Notes under the pieces: generated by a model
What the model was told of the DNA's origin: nothing
The model's database searches: none
What the model saw: only the letters and a program-made list of their open reading frames with translations
Shown here: positions 1-9,706 of the stretch, piece by piece
Numbering within the stretch: position 1 is the stretch's first letter
Layout of the letters: every line of letters begins with the position of its first letter
Assembly: GCA_037044905.1 (NCBI GenBank)
Contig: JBAOKB010000096.1
Location: forward strand, 46,237 to 110,236
Origin: Hortaea werneckii
Taxonomy: Eukaryota > Ascomycota > Dothideomycetes > Mycosphaerellales > Teratosphaeriaceae
DNA: 64,000 nt
Direction of reading: 5' to 3'
Position numbers and translations under genes: made by a program

Positions 1-807
1 GGCTCAGAGCGTTCCGGTTGAGTCTCAACCTCCGCAGCAGACCTCTCCTGCCCAACCATCGTCGCCAAAGGGTACCATGCCAGCGCAGAGCATGCCAGGT
101 GAATCTCAGCCACCGGCGCAGACTTACCCAGCTCAGCCGTCATCGCCAAAGGGCACAATGCCAGTTCAGAGCGTTCCCGGCGAATTTCAGCCGCCGACAC
201 AGACTTACCCGGCTCAGAGCATTCCAGGTGCATCTCAACCCCCGGCGCAAACTTACCCTGCCCAATCCTCGGCGCCACCGAAGGAGACCATGCCAACAGC
301 AAGCATGCCCGGCCAGAGCTCCCCAGCTCAATCCATGCCCACGCAGCCTGCTCAGCCGGAATACCCATCAGGAAAGCCAAGCATGCCAGCCATGGACACG
401 ACCAAGACGGCCATCATCGAAAGCTCATCGACGTACTCCCAGCCTATCGTCGTCACTGGGACCCTCCCCGCCACCTCCGGAGGCGTCCAGCCCCCATACT
501 CGGAAACCCCCGCTACCTCCGCAGCGACATCCGCGGGGACACCGGGAGTCTACGTGCCCTCAGGCACTGTGGGTGAAGGCAAACCATGTAAGCATCTCCC
601 TCGCAAACCTTTCCCCTTCCTTTGATTCTCGAAACCACAGATGTTACGAAGCTGACACTTCTTCCCCCTCCAGCCTCGAACACAGGCAAGCCCTCCGCCA
701 CGCCGAGCAAGAAGGTCGAGAATAGCGCGACCGCCCTGGGAATCAAGGGCAATACTACGCCATTCTTGGGTCTCGTGGTCGCTGTTGGGTTTATGGTGCT
801 CATGTAA
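1..807 (+). CDS. Pro/Gln/Ser-rich repeat protein, probable GPI-anchored wall protein (5' partial)
   Basis: The gene enters from the left edge, so its start and any signal peptide are not visible. Exons are <1-587 and 674-807, with an 86-nt intron (gtaagc...ctccag, 588-673); the visible part is 239 residues. The N-terminal visible part is made of 27-residue units with the core AQSxPGxSQPPxQTYPAQ, starting at nt 2, 83 and 164, plus a shortened copy near nt 212. A Ser/Thr/Pro-rich stretch follows. The last exon ends in a hydrophobic tail (TPFLGLVVAVGFMVLM) directly before the stop, preceded by small residues, which is the layout of a GPI-attachment signal. The family is not recognised. A secreted, O-glycosylated cell-wall or surface protein is inferred from composition and tail only. 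The gene converges on the bqt4-like gene downstream. Confidence 0.7.
2..299 (+). repeat. 81-bp coding tandem repeat
   Basis: About three and a half in-frame copies of an 81-nt (27-residue) unit lie inside the GPI-type protein, at roughly nt 2, 83 and 164, with a partial copy from 212. Copies are similar but not identical, so the array is not a very recent expansion. It continues toward the left edge and the true copy number is unknown. Confidence 0.75.
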
Positions 808-2146
808 GGGACCGAAACCCAGCCTTCCATCTGCGAATCTTCTTTGTCAAAAAAAGGATGGATCGCATGATGGGCTATTTCATCTATTGAGCCTGAGAAT
901 GGTAGATGGAAGTGGTGTTAGACAGTAAAGGAGGGGGAATTTTGAATCTCTTATTTTTCTTTTTGTCTTTTTTTTTTTTTTCATGGTTTTCGAACCAAGG
1001 TTGAGATTGCGGTTGATGGATTTTCCATCCGTATAAGAAGTCAGAAGAAAGGAAGGGGGAAAAAAAGGGGATGGGGAGGAAAAAGATTGTAGAATGTATG
1101 ACATCCCCTTCATTTTTTTTTTTTTTTGGATTTTAGGAAGGCGTTCTTTTTTTCCCCTTCTTTTTTTTTTTTTTTTTTTTTGGTTCACCCACATCGCCTT
1201 CACTCTGCCCCTGTCCTTTCGACTTAAAAAGGAGTAGAAGCGAATCTTTTCCGCTGCTTCCTTTTTACTCATCCTTTTTTTTCTTTCTTTTTATTTTGTT
1301 CTTTTCCATTCAATTTTTTTTTTTGCTCCCCTTTTTCTTCTACCCACCCCTCTGTGTCCTCTCCGCATTCCTTTTGTCCGTTTCCCCTCCCCAGCTCCCT
1401 CCCTTGACTCTTCCTGCGAGCACAGAAAAAAAAAAAACTCCCTCTCCCTCTCTAGCGGAGAAGGTGAAGGAGGAAGGTACCCACCTATCGCTGCCCAGCC
1501 CTGCCGTGCCATGATCTCAGGGGGAGAAATCAACCCTTTGTCTCTCTTGGTCTTGAGACTGGAAGAGGATAGAAGCTGATGGACGAGAGCCAAGGGGAAA
1601 GACAGGGAAAAAAGAGAGAAGGGGTGGAGAGGTGGGGGAGAAGGGGGGGGGGGACAGTACGCAAAACATGATTTCCCTTCTTCCTCAGTCAATTCTCCGT
1701 CTTTTAGAACACGCGCTGTTTCCGAACAAAAGCTCGCCCGGTGGAAAACGTGAACCTTTTTATTGTTCGTTTTGGAAGAAGAAAAAGAGAGTGAAAGAGA
1801 GAGAGAGGAGGGGAGAGGGGGCAGCAACAACATCCAAGTTCAATCAAAGACGAATAGTAGCTAGCATTGTTCAGGCACCAACCCGTCCCGTTTTTCGCGT
1901 TCCTCGACAGTCAGTCATTCGCTCGGGGGCAAGGAGAAATTTATATTTCTCGTTCCCTCTCCTTCCCCCCCCCCCCTTCTCTCACACTATTTTCCTCCCA
2001 TTCTTTCTCCCCCACATCCTCATCCCATCAGTCCCGTCTTCCAAGGCCGATATCCACCTCTGCCTCCCTTCTTTGTGTCCCCATCGTTTCCCGTCCCAAA
2101 ATTAAGTATACCAAAAAGAAAAGAAAAAAAAAGCGGCGGGAAAAAT
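808..2146. other. Convergent 3' spacer, low-complexity
   Basis: This lies between the stop codons of two converging genes. It is dominated by poly-T and poly-pyrimidine or purine runs (for example near 967-982, 1116-1127, 1164-1181 and 1965-1976). The open frames across it are homopolymer artefacts. No RNA or protein gene is recognised; it probably holds both 3' UTRs. Confidence 0.6.
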
Positions 2147-3740
2147 CTAAACCCACGCCCCCCAAACCGCAGCCAACGTCGGCACCAACGCCCCCAGGGC
2201 CAAACTAGCCGTGATCCCCACCGCAGCACGCTTCTTGATCTTCTCCTTGCGGAGCTTGATCTCGACGCGGGCGCGTTTGGTGGCGGGACCACCATCGGTA
2301 GCGCGAGGTCCCTCTAACCCGACCTCGTCGTCCTCGTCGATCATCTCTTCGGCTTTACGTTTGGATTTGTTGGGTTTGTTGCTGCTGCTAGTGGTGGGGT
2401 TGCCTGCTTCGGAAGCGGCGCTCATGGACTCGGCTTCTCGCACCATCCGGCGCGCTTCGCGGAGCATGGCTTCCGTGTCGTTGGGGATGGGGAGGTCTGC
2501 GTTGCCGGCGGGGAGTTCGATGTTGACTTTCGTTCTCTCTTCGTCTTCGCCGGCGATGTCTTCCGAGGCTGCGCGGGCGCTGCGGGTCGTTCGCGAAGAA
2601 GGGGCCGCAGGGTGTTGGTGCGTGGTGGTTTCGACTTCGATCTTGACGTTCTCGTCCGCGGTGGAGCCGGGTTCGCCGCCGTTCACGGACTCGAAGTCCA
2701 CGGCCGCCGCGCCTTCGTCGACGCGGGACAGGGTCCCGCGACCTCGGCGGGATTTGCGTGGGGTCGCTTTGGGTCTGCTGGGGGTTTTGACTTGGGGTGT
2801 CGCACCTGGCGATTCGGACCGGACGCTTGCGCTTCGTCTGCTGCGGGTGGATGCGCGTGTCTCTACTGGCGGCTGTTGTTGCTGCTGCTTCTTTTCAGGT
2901 GACCGGCTCCTCCTGCTGCCGTTTGCCATCTTGCTCTGTGAATATGGAGGTGGAGACTTGATGTGTGGGTCGTTGCCGTGGGTAATCGGTTCGGGGTCGA
3001 GAAGTGCAGCGATCCAGAGGCGAATGCCGTATTCGTCGGCTAGTTGGAGAGCTGTGAACGGAGGTCAGTCATGTGAATGTGAGTTTTGCGGAGATGAACC
3101 TGCACGTGACAGGTTGAGAGGGAAGCCACCCACCTTGATCCGGATGTATCCACACGTTCCCAGCGACCTCTTCGCTTGCCGTGTCGGAAAGGTTCTTGAT
3201 GTAGTCCTTCTCGGCGATCTCTTCTTCGGCCTGCGCGTAGGGAAATGCTGCCTTGAACATGCCAGTGGCACTGACAAAGCCATCGTTGGAGCGGCGCTGG
3301 AAGAGAGAGCAAACGCGTCAGTCGTCGCATCACGAGAAATGCGCGAACCCGTCACGCACGCGTCCGCAGGTGTGGGAGGGCGACTCACCATCAAGAAGTA
3401 TGATTCCGGGAACTTGCGGTTTGAGCCTCTGGAGAAGATGCCACTTGCCCCCAGGTCCTTGGGTAGAGGTACGCGCAAGTGGGCGTAGTCGAGCACGCCG
3501 AGGTTGTCTGGCTTGGTCGCATTGCTGGTGCCGACCTGGCCCGGTTTGACCTTGAGCTCAGTCCTACCCAAGCATCTCCGCTCGACCAAGATTTCGTCTG
3601 GTAGAACACGATATGTTAGCTCCCGCCTGATAGTCATGTGTCGGGTGGGGGATGCGCATGCGATGCGACGTACGCGCTGGTGCCCTCTCTCCCTCCAGCA
3701 GTGGGTTTCGGTTTTCGGGAAGCGGTCGCGTCGTTGTCAT
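2147..3740 (-). CDS. bqt4: Bqt4-like APSES-fold protein with C-terminal membrane anchor
   Basis: Minus-strand exons are 3674-3740, 3389-3597, 3134-3296 and 2147-3051 (447 aa), with introns of 76, 92 and 82 nt and canonical ends. Residues about 23-175 form an APSES/KilA-N-type domain, with the recognisable pieces ESYFLM, RRSNDGFVSATGMFKAAFP and NVWIHPDQALQLADEYG. The middle is Ser/Arg- and acid-rich, with basic NLS-like patches (KSKRK, KIKKR). The protein ends in a hydrophobic stretch (AAVGITASLALGALVPTLAA) a few residues from the stop. An APSES fold plus a C-terminal anchor is the layout of S. pombe Bqt4, an inner-nuclear-membrane protein that holds telomeres at the envelope. Nuclear-envelope chromatin tethering is therefore inferred, while plain APSES transcription factors lack such a tail. 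It is divergent from the RhoGDI gene. Confidence 0.85.
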
Positions 3741-4882
3741 GATGAGGTGAGTGTCGATGCTGCTGCTGCTGCTGCTTGCGTATGGTGATGATTGCTGCCC
3801 TCAATGGCTTTGCGCCGGCTCGACAGTGACCGACCGTATGCGATTCGGACGCGAGATGAGAACGCTTCGGTCACGCGTGTTGCGCTTGTCGCGAAAGGTG
3901 TATGCGCGCCGCGCCGCCTATGCGATTCGATGGTCCGTAGTATGCGCGTGGGGATGTTCTGAGTATAGAGAAGGCGAAATAGAATACACAGCACTAGAGG
4001 AGCATAGAGTGCATAAGGTACAGTGGGATTCTCGCGTAGACGGATGGACAGAGCTTCGAAGCAACGGGAGCAACAGGGATCGTGGGAAAAGGACGGGACG
4101 GCGAGGATGGCTGGGGCCGCTATGGAAGCTAGGGCCATATTGATGTCAATGTTTGGAAGATACCGCAACCGGCTGTCCTAGTACAGTACAGTGGTGCTTC
4201 TGTACTAGATGTGTGAGTTCTCCAGGACCCCTCAAAACTATAGCGACATATCTAGCAATAGTGCACCGGCAATGCAGATGAGTTGTTCGGCGGCTACTCT
4301 ACGCTGTGCTCCATCTTCGTGCGTCAAGCAGCTTTCGTTCCGTTTCAGTTACGGCTTTCGGCATACATCATCGTGGGAGCGGTCAAGACGAACGGGCGCA
4401 AATTGCCCGGCACGAGAACACATCCGTATCTAGGTAAACGTTGAATTGTCTCTCTCACTCATGTGTATCTCGTATCAAACAGAAAATCTAAGTGGGTCAC
4501 CAGATGCACGCACTCTCAATGATATACTGTAGGGACGGCATATCACAGGTTCCCACGCTTCCAGAACGCCCGTAACGGCCGCATACCTGCACGAACGGGT
4601 ACTGCCGCCACCAGCAAAGCCCGCCCCGAGCTGTGAGGTGTGTGTGTGCGCATGGGCATGCCCCACCATAAACATCAGACTGGAAACACCGCCACGTCCT
4701 CATCTTTCTCTCCTGCTGATCTCCAGGGCGGGAAAAGGTAGAGTCATCCACCGTTTGATCAGCCCTCCACACATTCTACCTTTCTCTCCAATCCATTTCC
4801 TCACCCCACCTAGGCCGAGAACACCGAATACCAGAACATTGCCGGAGCGACATTTAAACCAAACAAGGTCCCTTTCAGGAAA
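3741..4882. promoter_or_regulatory. Divergent promoter region, bqt4-like / RhoGDI
   Basis: 1.14 kb separates two start codons facing away from each other. It should carry both promoters and 5' UTRs. I see no named operator or RNA gene; short open frames on both strands lack family resemblance. Confidence 0.5.
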
Positions 4883-6246
4883 ATGTCGGGCACGGGAGCA
4901 GCTGCCCCGCACGCGGAAGACCTGGAGCCTGAGCAGACCGAAGGGTTTAAGGTTGGGGAGAAGAAGACGTTGGAGGAGTACCAGCAACTCGGTAAGTCAC
5001 TTCTCAGGTATACTCTTAAGTGAATCACACTGTGCACATGGCAGTCCGGATTTGCCCCTCCCAATTGCTGTCCCTATACCGCCAAAAAAAGCCCGCTTAC
5101 CCGCTTGACCGCTTATCTCTCATTCGCCCGCCTACCCATATCAACTGCACCTGATTAAACCTCACTTCCTTCTCGCCACCAACATCATACACTCTCTGTC
5201 ACTCCACTTTCCCTTCAACCCCCTTTCCAGACTCCCAAACCATAATACTCCCCCAACCTCCATAAAATCCTCCCCCCTAACTTCCAACCAAAACAGACCA
5301 AAACGACGAATCCCTCCGCAAATGGAAAGAATCCCTCGGCCTCGGCTCCGGCAACACGCTCCCCGCCGACCCGAACGACAAACGCACCGTGATCATCCTG
5401 TCCCTGGGGCTCGAAGTCGACGGCCGTCCCGACATCGTCATCGACCTGACCAAACCGGGCTCCCTCGAGGACCTGAACAAACATCCCTTCACGATCAAGG
5501 AAGGCGCGACGTTCCGGATGAAGGCGAGGTTTCGCGTGCAGCATGGGATTCTGAGTGGACTTAAGTATGTCCAGGTCGTTAGTCGGATGGGGGTTAAGAG
5601 TAAGATGCAGGAGATGATTGTAAGTCCTCTTCTTCTATCTTTTATCGTTTTTCCCCCACCTTTTCGCTTTCATTCTTCCCCTGATTCTTTTCCCCCGCCC
5701 TGGCAGTTTATGAAACTCCTGTCTGGATTCTCCCTAGCCCCTGTCTCCCTAGCCCCTGTCTCCCCCCCCCGGGCCGTTTTCACGGTTTGAGCATTCAGAC
5801 GTATTCTTGTTTTCTCCCGAGTTACGACCTCTATGAGCTTTTCCCTTGTAATGCTCACTCTCTTACTTTTCTTTTAGGGATCATACTCACCCAACACGAC
5901 GGATAAGCCCGAATACGAGAAAAAATGTAAGTCCTTTCCCCCCAAACTCTCCTTCCCCCTTCTCGCCGGCTTTATCCCGTCGATCCCTCTGACCATGTAC
6001 CATCTTGGTTCACACGATCAACGACGGAAACACCATGCAATGAATGAAAAAATAAAACAGAATTAAAAAACACAGTTCGACATAAGAGCTGACCGGACAT
6101 CTTTAACTTAAATAGTCGAGCCCGAAACCGCACCCTCAGGCATGCTAGGCCGCGGCCACTACGAAGCCGTCTCGCAGTTTGTCGACGACGATAAGACGTC
6201 GCATTTGCAGTTCAAGTGGGCGTTTGATATCAAGAAGGATTGGTAG
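4883..6246 (+). CDS. rdi1: Rho GDP-dissociation inhibitor
   Basis: Exons are 4883-4991, 5297-5619, 5878-5926 and 6116-6246 (203 aa; yeast Rdi1 is about 202), with introns of 305, 258 and 189 nt. The start has A at -3. The protein has the family layout: an N-terminal regulatory arm (KTLEEYQQLDQNDESLRKWK), then the immunoglobulin-like prenyl-binding domain, including FTIKEGATFRMKARFRV, GLKYVQVVSRMGVK, SHLQFKWAFDIKKDW and the MLGRGHY loop. RhoGDIs extract prenylated Rho/Cdc42 GTPases from membranes and hold them in the cytosol as inactive GDP forms, so this gene should act in polarity control. Intron 2 contains a 15-nt tandem duplication near 5735-5764. It converges on atg18. Confidence 0.95.
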
Positions 6247-7311
6247 AAGTAGCAGAAGAGTGAAGGAGGAAGAGATGGAAATTGGACCGAAAGGTCTCAA
6301 AAGGAGGGGGAACTGAAGTAAAATGACAAACTTTCTATTTTCTATTACTCTTTTGGGGTTTTTTTGGGTCTTTTTCACCTTGTTTTTTCTTTTCTGCTTC
6401 TTCCATTACCTTCCACCCCGCCCCCTTTTTTTTTTCATTTTCTTTTTTCGTATTGATTTTTCTCTTTTGGGGCTGTACCCTCTCTTTCCCTTCCTTTAGC
6501 ATTATTGCCTTCCTCTTCCCCTGTTCCCTTCCCATCTTCCGTATAGATGGAGGTGAGAGATCTCCTTTCCGCTGGTCCCTAGACTCCCAAGCTTGAAAAA
6601 TCCGTTCATTGCACCGTTTTTCCAATCCAGGAGTTGGAAAGGCGGACATGTATCTGTAGATTTCAGGAGAGGGCGAGATGGAGGGCGAGTAGATGAGGGA
6701 GAAGGATGTTCGAGTTTGGTTCGATGTCCCTTCTCAACATTGTGATTCCGAAAGGGGCCCCATCGTCATTACTAGTATTAGAGAAGGGGAGAACGGCACA
6801 CAAGCGCACCCACACGCACGAACGCTTTGGGGGGAGGGGAAGTAGAGAGAAAGGCAGAGAAGTGAGAAATGGAAAGAGAAAGGAGCCATGGAGTATATGT
6901 AAGAAAAGAAAGTCATTTTTCGCTTTCGTTGACGGAATCATCAAGTCATCATATTTTTCGGGTCCCAGGAGGGGAAGGTTCCTTCACCATGCCACCGCCC
7001 TTAACCCCCAACGCAATACGCACGCCCACGCTCACGCCCACGAACCTGCACAAGCACAAACTTCCTCATGTTTTCTAACCCTTCTCAAGACACCGAAGGG
7101 AGAGACAAAATTCGTCATCCTCTCCCGTCCCCATTCCTTATCCCCCCATGCTTTGGAGTCACAGGTGTTTCCCAGGTTTTGGTCCAGAACATCCACCAGG
7201 CCTTCTTTCCCTTGCTTTCTTCCTTCTTCCCCTCCCCCTCTCCCACACTCTTCGGCTATCGATCTGGAGCGTGGAGGTGGAAGGGACATTGGTTAAGCGG
7301 TGACGATTTAC
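6247..7311. other. Convergent 3' spacer rdi1/atg18
   Basis: T-rich 3' flank of rdi1, then mixed sequence without a recognisable gene. Its last 57 bases hold the left arm of the inverted repeat at the ATG18 stop. The longest open frame (from about 6706, plus) has no family features and ends inside that arm. Confidence 0.55.
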
Positions 7312-7374
7312 TTACTCCACAAACCCAAACCGCTTAACCAATGTCCCCTCCCCGCCACGCTCCAGATCAATAGC
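7255..7374. repeat. Inverted duplication around the ATG18 stop codon
   Basis: Arms at 7255-7300 and 7330-7374 are reverse complements over about 45 bp with a few mismatches, separated by a 29-bp loop. The right arm encodes the conserved end of Atg18 (AIDLERGG...LVKRF) on the minus strand. The left arm carries the same coding sequence on the plus strand (AIDLERGG). The stop codon (7312-7314) lies in the loop. A transcript through it could form a long hairpin. Confidence 0.9.
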
Positions 7375-8835
7375 AAACACATAAAACTCCCCCTCACTCG
7401 TAGCGACCATGACATGCGGGACGGCGAGATGATTCGGCATGGCGACGACGCTGGATCTTATTCCCCCATTGCCACTGCCTCCTCCACTTCCACCCCCTCC
7501 CCCTCCCCCTCCTCCTCCTGTACCATACCCACTCCCCCCACCCCCCTGATTCTCCAGCCCCGCTGCCCCTGGCCCAGCACTGCTATTACTCCCCCCACCC
7601 CCCTGGCCTTGTGAGCGCGGAACCCTGACCCAAGCGAAATCCCGCTGCGGTTCCCACATCTCCGCCACAGACGCGGGCAGGTATCCCCCCGTCGCGAGGC
7701 GGGAGACGAAGGAGGAAGGGCCGATGACGTTCTGGGAGGTGCGGCGCACGAAGGACATGAGGCCTGGGTTGTTGTTGGTGGGTTTGCTGGGGTAGGAGGG
7801 GTTACGTGCAGGGTTGTGTGGGGCGGTGAGAGGGGTTGTGGAGGAGGAGTCGCTGGTTCGGTCGTCCGGGTCGGGGAGGGTGGTACCGGAGATTGAGGAG
7901 GAGGTGTCGGAGGAGTGGTGGGGTTCGCGTGTGGGCGGGCTGGAGGAGTCCCGGTTGGATTGGTGATGGGAGGCGGAATGGGGGTTCTGAGCTGGCGGGG
8001 CGAGTTTGAAGATGTGCACGGTCTCCGTGGCGGAGGAGACGCACAGCAGGGTCGAGGTCGCGTTGAAGGACATGCTGTAGATCCGGGCGGGCATGCTGCC
8101 GCGGCGGAACTGGTAGAGTTTCTTGCCGTCTGGGATGGAGAAGACGCGGATCACGGTGCCTTTTTCCGATGAGGTGGCTAGTAAGGTGCCGTCGCTGTTG
8201 ATGGCGATGCTGGACAGCGGGGTCTGGTGGGCTTGGATCACGGTGACTTCTTCCATCTTGTTCAGGTCGTAGAGGAGGACGTCTCCGCTAATGGCTTCCT
8301 TGGCTACGCTCCGCGGTACATGACCTGGTTGAGCTTGTGCGTTCCCCATCGCATTCTTCTGGTAGTGTGGCAGCGCCAGGTAATTGTTTTCCGAGCTCGG
8401 GCTGATGGCGCATATGCCCGCGGGATTCAGCGGGGTGAGCTGCTGGTGTAACAGCTTCATGTTGCTGATGTCGTAGAGGAAGACGATTTCCTCGAGCACT
8501 ACAGCCAGCCGTCTCCGATTCATGCGGATGGCGACGACCATGCCGTGGAAGGTGAGCTCGCAGATGGTGGAGTGGCGCTTGGTGTTGACGATGCGGAGGA
8601 GGCGCGGGGTGAGGATCATGGCGACGAGGGAGGTGGAGAAGAGCGGCTCGACGAGGGAGATGTCATGGTCGGTGGAGTGGTTGCTGAGCTCGAAGGGATC
8701 GGTGGTGTAGGTGCGAAGGCCACGGGTGGTTGCTGGGGGGCATCAGCCATGGGATGGAGTTGAGGATGGGCGTAGCGTACCGACAGCCAGCAGGCTGTGA
8801 TCTTGGTTGAAGGTCACATAGTTCAGACCGGCCAT
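7312..8835 (-). CDS. atg18: Autophagy PROPPIN Atg18 (WD40 beta-propeller)
   Basis: Exons are 8781-8835 and 7312-8732, with a 48-nt intron (491 aa). It is a seven-bladed WD40-like propeller, beginning MAGLNYVTFNQDHSLLAV. The PROPPIN signature FRRG lies at about residues 227-230 in KKLYQFRRGSMPARIYSMSF; the two arginines bind PI3P and PI(3,5)P2. Other family blocks are EPLFSTSLVAMI, RLLRIVNTKRHSTICELTF and GTLLATSSEKGTVIRVF. Atg18 binds the phagophore and vacuole membrane, works with Atg2 in autophagosome growth and is needed for vacuole shape. A long Ser/Pro region followed by a poly-Gly stretch (about residues 400-450) interrupts the C-terminal blades and is probably a flexible loop. The 3' end is duplicated in inverted orientation just downstream. 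It is divergent from the TYW4 gene. Confidence 0.95.
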
Positions 8836-9706
8836 GTCTTGGCTATCAATCGCTCATAGCGCGCGTGTCAATGAAATTGAAGGGGAAATTGGTCAATATT
8901 GATGAGGCGCGAAAGTGAGTCCGGTGTGTGTCGTCGTGGTGGAAGGCGAATATGAGAGTGATCAACCTGGTTAGTTGTGGTGGTTAACCCATGTGAACAT
9001 CAATTGATGACTTGGAGCTCGAGCTGCAGCTCAGACCCGGATGACGCAGATGCCGATCCGAGTCATTCATTACTTACCTGGGTAATTAATTAATCCAGGC
9101 GATCCGCTGGTTCGGGCCGTCATCAAATTCGACGGGTGAAGTCAATAAAAGCGGTTGATAGCGGTGGATAGTTTGATGACAGCCGTTCAATTCCACTTTG
9201 GCTTTTGCCCTGCCTGAACTGCTGAGGATGCCTGCATTGGGCAAGACGGCGGGATGGGCTCGGGCTGTAATCTGCACGTCCGCCCCTCACAAAAATAGAT
9301 CGCTCGCCTATCTGTCCATCCACCTCGTCACACCAGGAAGGAAGAAGAGGCAGCAGCTGAAGTGAAGACGGCAGCCTGATCCCATTCGCCAAAGTGTCCT
9401 ATTCACCTCTCTGCCCTTCTCGTTCGCGGAGCCTCGTCCGGGATAGACACCGACGTCGCCTCAAACGCCGTCTGGAGGCACAGAGTTAATCCCCACTTCC
9501 AACCCCCCTGGTTTAGCTTCTCCCGCCTAGCCTTCCATCCAACCTGCCGGGAAATTTCTCTGCTGGATAGACATCTGGAGTGCACTTCGGCCTGAAAGGG
9601 AAGCCGCATGCCAAGTGTAGCGATTCCGCCGCATGCGCCTAATGTATAATAATTAACGAGAACAAGAAGAAAAAGACGAAACGAAACTTCCGAGATCGCT
9701 CCAACC
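8836..9706. promoter_or_regulatory. Divergent promoter region atg18 / TYW4
   Basis: 871 bp lie between two start codons in opposite directions. No structural RNA or conserved operator is recognised. The ppm2 start at 9707 has a good context (aaccATGGCA). Confidence 0.5.

Noticed and set aside
3738..4138. Minus-strand 133-aa ATG frame upstream of bqt4
   Set aside because: It overlaps the bqt4 first exon and promoter, has no domain, and ends in Ala/His runs from a trinucleotide repeat.
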